64,000 bases of DNA from Neobacillus mesonae (GCF_023715155.1 NZ_JAMBNQ010000012.1:53656-117655); one strand, 5' to 3'. Numbered from the stretch's first letter, positions 52,296-61,440 are shown. The notes: generated by a model from the sequence alone, not told the origin. Numbers and translations are program-made.

Positions 52296-52329
52296 ACCTT
52301 TCGTCCCAATGAGGGATGAGAGGTTTTTT
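52296..52329 (+). terminator. Leader terminator (attenuator-like) in front of asnS
   Basis: ACCTTTCGTCCC pairs with GGGATGAGAGGT around AATGA (with G-U pairs), followed by T6. It lies between the promoter and the coding region, so it should stop transcripts unless overcome. Confidence 0.7.
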
Positions 52330-52365
52330 GTTTAACTTTTGTCTTTATACATAGGAGATTTAGGA

Positions 52366-53769
52366 GTGAAACAAGTAATGAAACAAACCTTAATCAAAGA
52401 CTTATATCGTCATACAGAAGATTATATCGATCAAAAGGTACAAATTTCTGGATGGATTCGGACAATTCGAGAATCTAAAACATTTGGCTTTATTGAAATA
52501 AATGATGGAAGTTTTTTTAAAGGTGTTCAAATTGTTTTTGATGACCAGTTAGAAAATTTTAAAGAAATCTCAAAACTGCCAATCAGTTCATCCTTATTAG
52601 TTGAAGGTGACTTCATTCATACTCCACAGGCAAAGCAGCCTTTTGAGATTAAAGCCACAAATATTGTGATTGAGGGAACTTCGAATGCAGATTATCCTTT
52701 ACAAAAGAAAAGACATACTTTTGAGTATTTAAGGACGATTGCCCATTTACGCCCTAGAACAAATACGTTTGCTGCTGTATTCCGGGTTCGGTCATTAGCA
52801 TCCTATGCTATTCATAAGTTTTTCCAGGATAATGGATTTGTTTACGTCCATTCACCAATAATTACAGGAAGTGATACCGAGGGGGCAGGTGAAATGTTCA
52901 GGGTTACCACGCTGGATATGGAGAATCTGCCGAAAAATGAAGAAGGAAAAACAGATAATTCAAAGGATTTCTTTGGCCGGGAAACAAATTTAACAGTCAG
53001 CGGTCAGCTTTCTGCTGAAGCCTTTGCCTTGGCTTTTCGGAATGTTTATACATTTGGTCCGACATTTAGAGCAGAAAATTCCAATACGGCAAGACATGCA
53101 GCGGAATTTTGGATGATTGAACCAGAAATCTCTTTTGCAGAACTGCCAGACATTATGGATCTTGCTGAAGACATGGTGAAATATGTTATTGGCTACGTAT
53201 TAGAGAATGCCCCTGAAGAAATGAACTTCTTTAACAGCTTTGTTGAAAAAGGACTGCTGGATCGATTAAACAATGCTCATTCTGCTGAATTTAGCCATGT
53301 AACTTATACAGAAGCAGTGGAGCTTCTGAAAAAATCTAATGAGAAATTTACCTATCCAGTTGAATGGGGTGCAGATTTACAGACAGAACATGAGCGATAT
53401 TTATGTGAGAAAGTATTTAAGAAACCAGTATTTGTGACGGATTATCCAAAGGAAATCAAAGCATTCTATATGAGATTAAATGATGATGGGAAAACTGTTG
53501 CTGCAACTGACTTGCTTGTTCCAGGAATCGGTGAATTGATTGGAGGCAGCCAGAGAGAAGAACGTGAAAATGTTCTTGCGGCGAAAATTAAGGAACTTGG
53601 TATGACTGAAGATGATTATTGGTGGTATCTGGATTTGAGGAAATACGGGGCCACAAAGCACGCTGGCTTTGGACTTGGATTTGAACGTTTAATCATGTAT
53701 CTAACTGGTATGACCAACATTAGAGATGTCATTCCATTCCCAAGAACTCCAGGGAATGCTGAATTTTAA
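52366..53769 (+). CDS. asnS: Asparaginyl-tRNA synthetase
   Basis: A class IIb synthetase charging tRNA-Asn. The N-terminal OB fold is residues 10-120 ([20 protein letters not shown]); motif 2 is [20 protein letters not shown] and motif 3 is [15 protein letters not shown]. Two starts fit: GTG 52366 (AGGAG eight bases upstream) or ATG 52378; the frame is open to 52339. The insertion [20 protein letters not shown] is seen in AsnRS of the AsnRS2-like Firmicute group, so this may be a second copy. The gene sits behind an attenuator-like hairpin. Confidence 0.92.
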   Translation: MKQVMKQTLIKDLYRHTEDYIDQKVQISGWIRTIRESKTFGFIEINDGSFFKGVQIVFDDQLENFKEISKLPISSSLLVEGDFIHTPQAKQPFEIKATNIVIEGTSNADYPLQKKRHTFEYLRTIAHLRPRTNTFAAVFRVRSLASYAIHKFFQDNGFVYVHSPIITGSDTEGAGEMFRVTTLDMENLPKNEEGKTDNSKDFFGRETNLTVSGQLSAEAFALAFRNVYTFGPTFRAENSNTARHAAEFWMIEPEISFAELPDIMDLAEDMVKYVIGYVLENAPEEMNFFNSFVEKGLLDRLNNAHSAEFSHVTYTEAVELLKKSNEKFTYPVEWGADLQTEHERYLCEKVFKKPVFVTDYPKEIKAFYMRLNDDGKTVAATDLLVPGIGELIGGSQREERENVLAAKIKELGMTEDDYWWYLDLRKYGATKHAGFGLGFERLIMYLTGMTNIRDVIPFPRTPGNAEF

Positions 53770-53774
53770 TATGA

Positions 53775-53811
53775 AAAAAACAACACGCATTGCTGTGCGT
53801 GTTGTTTTTTT
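53775..53811. terminator. Bidirectional terminator after asnS
   Basis: AAAACAACACGCA and TGCGTGTTGTTTT pair around four to six bases, with A and T runs on both sides. Confidence 0.9.
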
Positions 53812-53817
53812 AGGGGT

Positions 53818-55296
53818 TTAAACTTCTAAATCGCATTTATTCAATGGAACAATTTTCGTTTTTTTGATCATTTTATGTCCAATCCAAAGGATTAAGAAAA
53901 GTGGTAATCCAATATAGGATACTAATACTCCATTCCAATCAATTTTCACTCCAGTAAAGGCTGAGTAATTCTGTCCTAGTACAACAATGGCACAAATTGT
54001 AAAAGCAAAAAGAGGTCCAAATGGGAACAATTTTGCTTTATATGGCAATATGCTAAGATCTTTTCCTTGTGTTGTAAATGCCCTCCGGAAACGATAATGA
54101 CAAACAGCAATTCCAAGCCAAGCTATAAAACCTGACATCCCTGATGCATTCAATAGCCACACATAAACGGTGCCGTCACCGAAAAACGAAGCTAGGAAGG
54201 CAAGTGTTCCAACCAAGGTAGTCACGATTAAAGCATTAACCGGTACCCCATTCTTATTTAGTTTACCAAGAAATTTAGGTGCTTTTCCTTCACGTGCCAA
54301 GTCCCAAAGCATCCTTGTTGATGCATACATACCGGAATTTCCTGCAGATAACACAGCTGTTAGAATGACAGCATTCATTAAAGACGCAGCAAAAGCGATT
54401 CCAGCCTTTTGAAAAACGAGTGTGAAAGGACTTACTGAGATATCTCCGTTGGCTAGGTTTTCATTTGTATAAGGAATCAAAAGTCCAATGACTAAGATAG
54501 CTAATACATAGAATAATAGAATCCGCCAAAACACTGATTTTACTGCACGCGGAATAGACTTGCTAGGATCCTCCGTTTCACCTGCAGCTACACCTAAAAG
54601 CTCTGTCCCCTGAAAAGAGAAACCTGCAGCCATGAAAATTCCAAGCATTGCCATAAATCCGCCGTGGAACGGGGCATCACCGATGGAAAAGTTTTTAAAA
54701 CCAACCGCTTCTCCTCCCATAATCCCAAATATCATCAAAGTGCCGGTAATAATGAAGATGATTACCGTTACTACTTTAATTAAAGAAAACCAGTATTCTG
54801 CTTCCCCAAACCCTTTAACGGAAAGGTAATTTAGAAGGAACATTAATACTAAAAAGATGCCGCTCCATATATAAGAAGGTGAATGCGGAAACCAAAACTT
54901 CATAATCATTGTAACAGCAGAGAGTTCAGCAGCAATGGTAATGGCCCAGTTATACCAATAGTTCCAGCCAAGTGCAAAGCCTAAGGATGGATCTACAAAT
55001 TTTGTAGCATAGGTACTGAAACTGCCGGCTACCGGCATGTACGCTGCCATTTCAGCTAAGCCTTGCATTAAGAAATACACCATAATCCCAATGATGATAT
55101 AGGAAAGAATGGCCCCGCCAGGACCGGCACCATGAATGGCACCACCGCTGGCTAAAAATAATCCAGTACCAATTGTGCCGCCCAGAGAAATCATCGTTAG
55201 GTGGCGTGACTTTAAGCTCCGCCTTAGACCGGTTGTATCCTTATTCGGCGGTATCGAATTGTAGTCATTATTTTTTAGCGCGTTTGAAGATTGCAT
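53818..55296 (-). CDS. lysP: Lysine permease (amino acid-polyamine-organocation family)
   Basis: 492 residues, 12 membrane segments, APC family. The N-terminal signature SLGGTIGTGLFLASG and the FSFQGTELLGVAAGETEDPSKSIP region (limits shown in parts: FSFQGTELLGVAAGE, TEDPSKSIP) are typical of basic/neutral amino-acid permeases of the LysP/YvsH type. Substrate assignment to lysine rests mainly on the lysine riboswitch in its leader. The start is ATG 55296, with AAGGAG upstream. Import should be switched off when lysine is plentiful. Confidence 0.9.
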   Translation of the reverse strand: MQSSNALKNNDYNSIPPNKDTTGLRRSLKSRHLTMISLGGTIGTGLFLASGGAIHGAGPGGAILSYIIIGIMVYFLMQGLAEMAAYMPVAGSFSTYATKFVDPSLGFALGWNYWYNWAITIAAELSAVTMIMKFWFPHSPSYIWSGIFLVLMFLLNYLSVKGFGEAEYWFSLIKVVTVIIFIITGTLMIFGIMGGEAVGFKNFSIGDAPFHGGFMAMLGIFMAAGFSFQGTELLGVAAGETEDPSKSIPRAVKSVFWRILLFYVLAILVIGLLIPYTNENLANGDISVSPFTLVFQKAGIAFAASLMNAVILTAVLSAGNSGMYASTRMLWDLAREGKAPKFLGKLNKNGVPVNALIVTTLVGTLAFLASFFGDGTVYVWLLNASGMSGFIAWLGIAVCHYRFRRAFTTQGKDLSILPYKAKLFPFGPLFAFTICAIVVLGQNYSAFTGVKIDWNGVLVSYIGLPLFLILWIGHKMIKKTKIVPLNKCDLEV

Positions 55297-55338
55297 AACG
55301 AAGACTCCTTTTTATTTTGATAGGAAGGAGTTTGGAAT

Positions 55339-55617
55339 AAAAAAATGCCACTGACGCAGATTCAGGTGGCATTGTCGATATCCCGCATCATACCTTCCGA
55401 AAGATAGCTCAACACGTGAAGATGGTAAGTCTAGACGTGACAGTTCTGTTCCTGTTCGGAGACAGCCCCAGCATACTTTTCAAGAGAAAAAAGCATGCTT
55501 CGGCAGTTTTTCCTTTCAAATGGAGTCTGGGATGTCTCTAAATCTCGTCCATTTTACTAATAAAAACCGCGACCTCTACCCCATCGGTTGATGAGGATTT
55601 TTATTGAATTATTATAT
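55339..55617 (-). promoter_or_regulatory. Lysine riboswitch (L box) with terminator
   Basis: Minus strand: GGGGTAGAGGTCGCG, AGTAAAATGG, AAGGAAAAACTGCCGAAGC, GCTGGGGCTGTC and GAACTGTCACG occur in L-box order within about 55590-55419, with closing stem GATGG/CCATC. The expression platform is the terminator AATGCCAC / GTGGCATT (55344-55373) followed by a T run, 43 bases before the permease start. Confidence 0.9.
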
Positions 55618-55619
55618 TT

Positions 55620-55651
55620 ATATAATATAATTCACAGTGATTAAAAGTCAA
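55620..55651 (-). promoter_or_regulatory. Promoter of the lysine riboswitch-permease transcript
   Basis: Minus strand TTGACT (55651-55646) and TATATT or TATTAT about 16-18 bases downstream, in front of the aptamer. Confidence 0.6.
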
Positions 55652-55719
55652 TGGAAATTATATTCCAATCATTTATGTACTATGATAACCCCAAGGTTTG
55701 GGGTTATCTTGTGAAAAAA

Positions 55720-56334
55720 TTAATTGTTTATATATTTTTCAAATACAAACCCGAAATCTTTCACACAATATTGTTTTTTGCTGTCTTCAAGCCATTGGAA
55801 AGCAGCCTGATTAAGCATTTTGAATTGAACAACTAAATTGCTGTCCTGACTAGATACACGTCCAAGAGTTGTTGAAGCAAGTTCAAGACTTTGCTTGGCA
55901 AACTGCAGGGAGATTTCATTTTCATGAGTGATTTCTGAAATTTTGATTAGTGCTTTATATAGATCCTTTATCTCTTCAATATGCTTTTTATGAACGTCAA
56001 TAGAAAAAGGATGGGAACCGATTTTAAATTTTATTTCAACATCAAGGTCGACAGTTCCGGCTGTTTCAAGGTGGACATCGGAAATTTTGTTTGTTGAATA
56101 GCTGTATCGATAGAGCATTCTTTTTTTACTGGTTGCACTTGTGCCGTCAAGATGAATCAGAGCATTATTTGTAAAGCAGTATTCATCAGATTTAGATTTA
56201 ATTAAAAAATAAATTTTTTCATTATCTTCATGCATTACATAATCATCGGCATCAACTTTATCATAATCTGCTGGTTTAATCACTGAGCCAATATCACTTA
56301 AGCCCAGCATATCTGCCGCAACTTTTCCAAACAT
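55720..56334 (-). CDS. PH-domain protein, YvbH-like
   Basis: 204 residues from ATG 56334 (GAGGT upstream; frame open to 56364). The N-terminal two thirds is a bacterial PH-like domain (DDYVMHEDNEKIYFLIKSKS, DEYCFTNNALIHLDG, KISDVHLETAGTVDLDVEIK); a helical C-terminal region follows, as in B. subtilis YvbH, where it drives oligomerisation. Function unknown; cytoplasmic. Read towards the lysine permease leader. Confidence 0.82.
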   Translation of the reverse strand: MFGKVAADMLGLSDIGSVIKPADYDKVDADDYVMHEDNEKIYFLIKSKSDEYCFTNNALIHLDGTSATSKKRMLYRYSYSTNKISDVHLETAGTVDLDVEIKFKIGSHPFSIDVHKKHIEEIKDLYKALIKISEITHENEISLQFAKQSLELASTTLGRVSSQDSNLVVQFKMLNQAAFQWLEDSKKQYCVKDFGFVFEKYINN

Positions 56335-56521
56335 TTTATCTACCTCACTTTGTATAAATTTCACCTTTCAATATACGTGCAGTTTTACCGAAAGATTCAT
56401 ATTCATTATAAATGATAATGTGATTGTCTTGTTAACAGGTAAAATAGAAATCTGATATACTAAGAACGTTACTCACCTATAGTTTTTACATTTTTCTGAG
56501 TACTTTTTTGGAGGAAAAATA

Positions 56522-57490
56522 ATGCGGCCCATAATCATTGGTGTTTTTGCAGCATTCTTTTTTGCGGCAACATTTATTTTAAACAGATCTATGGATCTTG
56601 CAGGCGGAAGCTGGATTTGGAGTGCTTCTTTACGGTATGTTTTTATGCTTCCTTTTCTTATTGTCATTGTATTAGTTCGAAAAAATCTCCGGCCATTGTT
56701 TACAGAAATGAAAAAACGACCTGCTGCCTGGCTACTATGGAGCACTATTGGATTTGGTCTATTCTATGCTCCTCTTTGTTTCGCAGCTGGATACGCACCC
56801 GGCTGGCTGATTGCGGCAACATGGCAGATGACCATTATTTGTGGTTCGCTTCTTTCTCCATTATTCTATGTGACTGTAATGACAGAACATGGGCCAAAAC
56901 AAGTAAAGGGGAAAATCCCTTTTAAAGGGCTTTTAATGTCACTAATTATTTTACTTGGAATCATTTTGATGCAAGTGCAGCAAACTACAGAGCTTTCGAT
57001 TATTGCAATTTTATTAGGAATATTACCCGTAATTATCGCTTCATTTGCTTATCCGCTCGGAAACCGAAGAATGATGGATGTATGCGAGGGAAGGTTAGAC
57101 GTATTTCAGCGGGTTTTAGGAATGACTTTAGCAAGTCTGCCTTTTTGGATCATTTTATCCATATATGGTTTGGTTACTGTAGGACCGCCAAGCACCAGCC
57201 AAACGGTTCAATCGAGTTTGGTAGCTATTTCCTCAGGTGTTATTGCAACGATATTATTTTTTCAAGCCACTGACCTTGTAAGAGGGAATATGCAAAAATT
57301 AGCGGCTGTTGAGGCAACACAGTCCATGGAAGTATTATTTGCTTTATTAGGCGAATTAATGCTGCTCCATTCTCCTGCACCAAAAGCTTTATCATGGATT
57401 GGAGTTGTTTTAGTAATGGGCGGTATGATTCTGCATAGTTATGTCTCCAATAAAAAAGGAGCCCCAATAGGCAAAAAAGAAAGTGCTTGA
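56522..57490 (+). CDS. Multidrug-resistance-type DMT transporter (YjlA-like)
   Basis: A 322-residue protein with ten membrane segments of the 'EmrE multidrug efflux' DMT subfamily (PF13536-type). The N-terminus FAAFFFAATFILNRSMDLAG, then GSWIWSASLRY, is characteristic of B. subtilis YjlA. The substrate is unknown. TTGGAGG precedes ATG 56522. Monocistronic. Confidence 0.87.
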   Translation: MRPIIIGVFAAFFFAATFILNRSMDLAGGSWIWSASLRYVFMLPFLIVIVLVRKNLRPLFTEMKKRPAAWLLWSTIGFGLFYAPLCFAAGYAPGWLIAATWQMTIICGSLLSPLFYVTVMTEHGPKQVKGKIPFKGLLMSLIILLGIILMQVQQTTELSIIAILLGILPVIIASFAYPLGNRRMMDVCEGRLDVFQRVLGMTLASLPFWIILSIYGLVTVGPPSTSQTVQSSLVAISSGVIATILFFQATDLVRGNMQKLAAVEATQSMEVLFALLGELMLLHSPAPKALSWIGVVLVMGGMILHSYVSNKKGAPIGKKESA

Positions 57491-57494
57491 CTTT

Positions 57495-57528
57495 AAAAAA
57501 ATCCTTATCAATCGATAAGGATTTTTTT
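57495..57528. terminator. Bidirectional terminator
   Basis: AAAAATCCTTATC and GATAAGGATTTTT pair around AATC, between convergent genes. Confidence 0.9.
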
Positions 57529-58387
57529 ACCCATTAAGATAGGGAGTGAGTTTATCGATTTGTTCTTGCAGCACTTCAGCATTTTTCTTGTACATCGCTT
57601 TTGTTTTTTCACACTCTGTTGAAAGCGAAAAAATCTCTAAATCAGCCTGTGTCTTTTTCAATGATGCAAGTAATAATGGACGCTGCTGCGGCTGTGGAAC
57701 TTGGATTTTGTCATCATAGAGATCAAGGGTCAATTCTCCATAGGAATCCACTTGGCCCAAAAAGACATTATCAAGAGTGGCATTCATTTTCTCTAGTTCT
57801 GTATAAAGCCACCCTCTGCTTTTTCCGCTCCACCTTAATGCGTCATCAAGTATTTTCCCATCCATAATGATCGTATATGGTTCTTTCTCGCTAGGCATTT
57901 TCATTTGCAAATCTTTTGGTGTTAATGGACGGTTTTCTTTTTTTAACAACACGCTTAGTTTTCCTTGAGGTTCTAAGACTGCGAATTCAACATCAGCAAG
58001 TTTAAAAACATTTTTTTCTCTAAGCAGGGACAATACATTATCAATCGTGTATTTTTCCTTTTTTAAATTTTCCTCTAATAGTTTCCCGTCCTTTATAATA
58101 ACGGTTCCGCTGTCTTCCATAATATCACGGAACTTTTTACTTTTTAATGAAAAATAGTCTGATAAAAATGTAACAAGACCAAAAATAAGTACAGCTAATG
58201 TGCCTTGGAGATAATTTTTTTCCAAGCCTGTTACGACCTCACCAGCTATACTTCCAATGGTTATTCCAGAAACATATTCAAAGAAGGTAAGCTGAGAAAT
58301 TTGTTTCTTACCGACAAGCTTTGTGATAAGGAATAAAAATAAAATAAAACTAACAGACCGAAGCAGTATTTCTATGTACCCATTCAT
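57527..58387 (-). CDS. 2Duf protein: DUF421 membrane domain fused to DUF1657
   Basis: 286 residues. Three N-terminal membrane segments and a YetF-like DUF421 soluble part (TKLVGKKQISQLTFFEYVSG, GRSRGWLYTELEKM-like SGKSRGWLYTELEKM). From about residue 237 the tail RPLLLASLKKTQADLEIFSL, STECEKTKAMYKKNAEVLQE, matches the DUF1657 proteins encoded just upstream. DUF421-DUF1657 fusions ('2Duf') are spore inner-membrane proteins that raise wet-heat resistance when carried on spoVA2mob-type elements. Here there is no spoVA gene within the window. Last gene of the three-gene operon. Confidence 0.85.
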   Translation of the reverse strand: MNGYIEILLRSVSFILFLFLITKLVGKKQISQLTFFEYVSGITIGSIAGEVVTGLEKNYLQGTLAVLIFGLVTFLSDYFSLKSKKFRDIMEDSGTVIIKDGKLLEENLKKEKYTIDNVLSLLREKNVFKLADVEFAVLEPQGKLSVLLKKENRPLTPKDLQMKMPSEKEPYTIIMDGKILDDALRWSGKSRGWLYTELEKMNATLDNVFLGQVDSYGELTLDLYDDKIQVPQPQQRPLLLASLKKTQADLEIFSLSTECEKTKAMYKKNAEVLQEQIDKLTPYLNG

Positions 58388-58400
58388 CTATTTCACCTCA

Positions 58401-58607
58401 TTAAGAGCCTTTATATTGTGGTTCTTGGCGCTCTAGTTCTAAGACACGATATTGCAGGTCTTTTTTAACTGTTTCGATCTTCATTGCGGCCTCATGAAAA
58501 ACGGCTTGTGCTTCCCTATCTAATGAATTTAATGCTAAGGTAGATAATTGTGATTCAATTCCAGTAATTGTAACAAGGCATTGTTTAACATTTGAAGCAA
58601 CTGTCAT
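58401..58607 (-). CDS. DUF1657 protein, copy A
   Basis: A 68-residue helical protein, MTVASNVKQCLVTITGIESQ then LSTLALNSLDREAQAVFHEA, ending ERQEPQYKGS. It matches the DUF1657 family of small sporulation-linked proteins. It lies 13 bases before the 2Duf gene and is paralogous to copy B (58675) and to the 2Duf tail, so three DUF1657 modules sit in one operon. AAAGGTGG precedes ATG. Confidence 0.88.
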   Translation of the reverse strand: MTVASNVKQCLVTITGIESQLSTLALNSLDREAQAVFHEAAMKIETVKKDLQYRVLELERQEPQYKGS

Positions 58608-58640
58608 ATTCCAGCCACCTTTCTTGAAAAGTTATGACAT

Positions 58641-58674
58641 GAAAAATGGGTTGGCAAAATAGCCAACCATTTTG
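58641..58674 (-). terminator. Hairpin between the two DUF1657 genes
   Basis: AAAATGG.TTGGC and GCCAACCATTTT pair; on the minus strand ATTTTTCATG follows. It may be a partial terminator reducing downstream expression. Confidence 0.6.
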
Positions 58675-58878
58675 TTATTGATTATATTGTGGTTCTTCAG
58701 TTGTAATCTCTTGGAGGCGTGGTTCTACATTGTCAATAATGCTTTGAGTCTCCTGTGCAGCTTGTTGATAAAGCTGTTTTGCAGTTTTATTTTCTGTTTG
58801 AAGTGCAAATGTTTCAAATGAGGCCTGAGCACTTTTCAAACCAGCTATTGTTTGTTTTACTTGTGTACCAACAGTCAT
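58675..58878 (-). CDS. DUF1657 protein, copy B
   Basis: 67 residues from ATG 58878 (GAAGGAAC upstream; frame open to 58896), MTVGTQVKQTIAGLKSAQAS, FETFALQTENKTAKQLYQQA, ending TEEPQYNQ. DUF1657 family, helical. First gene of the operon, directly behind a sigma-G/F-type promoter, so expression in the forespore is expected. Confidence 0.88.
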   Translation of the reverse strand: MTVGTQVKQTIAGLKSAQASFETFALQTENKTAKQLYQQAAQETQSIIDNVEPRLQEITTEEPQYNQ

Positions 58879-58917
58879 GATTGTTCCTTCTTTCATAATG
58901 AAATGATGTTACAAAGA

Positions 58918-58947
58918 TAGTATGTGACGCCTTTTATTGCTTATGTA
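58918..58947 (-). promoter_or_regulatory. Sigma-G/F-type forespore promoter of the 2Duf operon
   Basis: Minus strand TACATA (58947-58942) and CATACTA (58924-58918) are separated by 17 bases; CATACTA is the consensus -10 of sigma-G/sigma-F promoters. Confidence 0.65.
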
Positions 58948-59044
58948 TAGTAATGAAGTGTAAATGGATGAAAAACTTACCACATAATTTACAAAAAATG
59001 TTAAAATTATAGGGACAATTGTTATTGGGGGAGGGGAAATAGGT

Positions 59045-59650
59045 TTGCTCTTAATCAGGAAAAAGGATTCCACAGAAAAGAATTCCGTTATGCTTGCGGC
59101 TTACACTATTATTTTATATATAAGCAGTTTGTTCGTTCCGTTTGTCATTGTTGCATCGTTCCAAAGTTTAGTTTACTTTTCACGATCGCATTGGTTTTTT
59201 ACTACACCACTATCTGCATATATTACATTCATGGCAGGTATGTTGTTTATTGCCATGATATTAACTATTTATCTTTTTCTAAAGCAAAAATGGGAAGGGA
59301 CAAAATTAAAAATAATTACAAGCTTACTTGTGCTAATAAGTTTTCCAGTATTTTTTTTAAGTTTAACAAATTATTATTATCTAGATGATAAAGGTGTTCA
59401 TTACAATTCATTAATAAGCCTAAATGAAGAAGAATACAGCTGGGATAGTGTAAATACTGTCCACATTGTGTACAAAAACCATCAAGGTATAGTGAGTAAT
59501 TATCAGTATCATTTTGAAATGAAGAGCGGAGAAATAATCAAATTACCATATGATGATAAGCTTTCAGAAAATATTCGGCAGGTGGAAGAAAAAATAAAAC
59601 AGTATAACATCACAGTGAAAGATAACTTTGATAATCCAATTATGAATTAA
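59045..59650 (+). CDS. Membrane protein of unknown function
   Basis: 201 residues from TTG 59045 (GGGGGAGGGG upstream). Three membrane segments in the first 115 residues, then an 85-residue outer or cytoplasmic domain (YYLDDKGVHYNSLISLNEEE, YSWDSVNTVHIVYKNHQGIV) that looks like a small PH-like beta domain. No recognised family. Its stop is 114 bases before the next small gene. Confidence 0.68.
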   Translation: MLLIRKKDSTEKNSVMLAAYTIILYISSLFVPFVIVASFQSLVYFSRSHWFFTTPLSAYITFMAGMLFIAMILTIYLFLKQKWEGTKLKIITSLLVLISFPVFFLSLTNYYYLDDKGVHYNSLISLNEEEYSWDSVNTVHIVYKNHQGIVSNYQYHFEMKSGEIIKLPYDDKLSENIRQVEEKIKQYNITVKDNFDNPIMN

Positions 59651-59764
59651 TGAACTAGGCCTTTCAAGTCAGTATATGTCATTCTATAAAAAGGCTTTCG
59701 CCGGTTAACTGAATAGTAATAAAGGATTATTGAGAAAATATTTATAGAAGGGAGCTGACAAGTT

Positions 59765-59920
59765 ATGCATAATCGCTTAAAAAAGCAAAACCCGACACTT
59801 GCGCCTGGGATGGATGACCAGGAAGAATTGGACCAAAGTGCAACACCTGAAGAAATTGAAAATGGAGAATATACTAGTGTTATCACACTTTCTTATGATG
59901 AAGTAGATCCAAGCAGGTAA
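59765..59920 (+). CDS. Small acidic protein of unknown function
   Basis: A 51-residue protein, MHNRLKKQNPTLAPGMDDQE then ELDQSATPEEIENGEYTSVI, ending SYDEVDPSR. GGGAGCTGAC precedes ATG; a terminator follows eight bases after the stop. Acidic except for the first residues. Unrecognised; composition is like other minor Bacillus spore-associated proteins, which is only suggestive. Confidence 0.62.
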   Translation: MHNRLKKQNPTLAPGMDDQEELDQSATPEEIENGEYTSVITLSYDEVDPSR

Positions 59921-59927
59921 CCATAAC

Positions 59928-59957
59928 GCCGCCCAAACTAATTTGGGTGGTTTTTTT
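59928..59957 (+). terminator. Intrinsic terminator, duplicated at 8018
   Basis: CCGCCCAAA and TTTGGGTGG (one G-U pair) around CTAA, then a T run. A mismatched copy sits at 8018. Confidence 0.85.
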
Positions 59958-60039
59958 AAAAAAAATGAGCAAAATTGTGTGAAAACTGGATTTATTTAGA
60001 TATCCTATTATTAGGAATAAAAGTGAAAGGGGATAGATA

Positions 60040-60966
60040 ATGCAGGAAACTCACGATTTAAATTTAATTGACAAGCAGGAGGCAATTGAGGTGGTGATGG
60101 AAAGAATTCAGCACCGCAAATTAACAAAGAAAAAAATTATTCAAAGGTTTTTTTTAATTACTATTGGTGCAAGTTTAATGGGGGTCGGCCTTGAAATATT
60201 CCTTGTACCAAATAATGTAATCGATGGTGGAATCACTGGTATTTCGATTATGCTTTCATATGTTACCAGTTGGAAATTAGGATTATTTTTATTTCTTCTC
60301 AATATCCCATTTTTCTTTTTAGGCTACAAACAAATTGGAAAAACCTTCGCTATCTCCACTCTTTATGGAATTATTGTATTATCCATTGCAACAACAGTAC
60401 TTCATCCGGTTCCTGCCTTTACACAGGATATTCTTCTCGCATCTGTTTTTGGAGGAATTATACTTGGTATTGGAGTAGGGATGGTCATTCGCTACGGCGG
60501 TTCTTTAGATGGAACTGAAATCTTAGCGATATTGTTCAATAACAAACTCCCATTCTCAGTTGGGGAAATTATTATGTTTTTCAATTTATTTATTTTAGGA
60601 AGTGCAGGTTTTGTTTTCAGCTGGGATCGTGCGATGTATTCATTAATCGCATATTTTGTCGCTTACAAAACAATTGATATTACTATTACCGGACTTGATG
60701 AATCTAAATCTGTTTGGATAATTAGTGATAAGGCAATGGAAATTGGGGATGCCATTATGAACAGGCTGGGCCGCGGTGTAACATTTTTAAATGGAGAAGG
60801 TGCTTATTCAGGTGACCAGAAAAAGGTAATTTTCTGCGTAATCAACCGTTTGGAAGAAGCAAAATTAAAGGATATTGTTACAGATAATGACGAAAATGCC
60901 TTTTTAGCTGTTGCAGATATTGCTGAAGTTCGCGGTGGCAGATTTAAGAAAAAGGAAATTCATTAA
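60040..60966 (+). CDS. YitT family membrane protein (DUF161 and DUF2179)
   Basis: 308 residues: a hydrophilic N-terminus (LTKKKIIQRFF), six membrane segments (about 40-215) with GLEIFLVPNNVIDGGITGIS and GVGMVIRYGGSLDGTEILAI, and a C-terminal DUF2179 domain (ITGLDESKSVWIISDKAMEI, LNGEGAYSGDQKKVIFCVIN). YitT/YpjC/YqfU-type proteins are membrane proteins of unknown transport role. AAAGGGGATAG precedes ATG. The first 37 codons plus upstream region exist as a decayed duplicate at 8018-8286. Confidence 0.92.
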   Translation: MQETHDLNLIDKQEAIEVVMERIQHRKLTKKKIIQRFFLITIGASLMGVGLEIFLVPNNVIDGGITGISIMLSYVTSWKLGLFLFLLNIPFFFLGYKQIGKTFAISTLYGIIVLSIATTVLHPVPAFTQDILLASVFGGIILGIGVGMVIRYGGSLDGTEILAILFNNKLPFSVGEIIMFFNLFILGSAGFVFSWDRAMYSLIAYFVAYKTIDITITGLDESKSVWIISDKAMEIGDAIMNRLGRGVTFLNGEGAYSGDQKKVIFCVINRLEEAKLKDIVTDNDENAFLAVADIAEVRGGRFKKKEIH

Positions 60967-61162
60967 TAAGGAAATATCATTAGAAATAAGGTATTTGTCG
61001 ATTGATAAATAAAATCCATGGATAATTTGTAATTATCAGAAAAAATATGTCGATATACCCATTTTGATTAATCGGCTTTTGTCGTACTTTGCGCTTACCT
61101 AGGAAATAAAACCTGCGGAAAAAAAGAATATTTCCAAGAAAGGTGAAAGTTTTTTTAAAAAA

Positions 61163-61190
61163 AGAGATGGCAGAATCATGCTGCCATCTT
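61163..61190 (-). terminator. Terminator after the 61.2-kb gene
   Basis: AGATGGCAG and CTGCCATCT pair around seven bases; on the minus strand CTTTTTTT follows. Confidence 0.8.
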
Positions 61191-61440
61191 AAAATAATAA
61201 TTCATATACCTCATTCAGTTCATAAACTCGCTTATCATCTTGAACCTCTTCGGCATACTGAAGTTCAGCGTGTAATATTTTATTTAAAAAATTTATTTCT
61301 TCCTGACTCAAACTCTTAACAAATTCACCCTCTGATTTAAAGTTTCCGTTCTTTAACTTTTGGTAAATCTGTATGCCTCCAGAACCGTCATCTGTATAAT
61401 TTGATAAAGTTTCGCGTAGGTATCCTAATGTTTTATCCAA
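61189..61440 (-). CDS. Small acidic protein, possibly sporulation protein CsgA-like
   Basis: 83 residues from TTG 61440: MDKTLGYLRETLSNYTDDGS, EGEFVKSLSQEEINFLNKIL, ending VYELNEVYELLF. Length and pattern agree with what I remember of CsgA, a sigma-G-dependent acid-soluble spore protein of B. subtilis; the match is tentative. A TGAATA -35-like element lies about 55 bases upstream, with a weak -10. Helical and acidic, no cysteine. Confidence 0.65.
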   Translation of the reverse strand: MDKTLGYLRETLSNYTDDGSGGIQIYQKLKNGNFKSEGEFVKSLSQEEINFLNKILHAELQYAEEVQDDKRVYELNEVYELLF

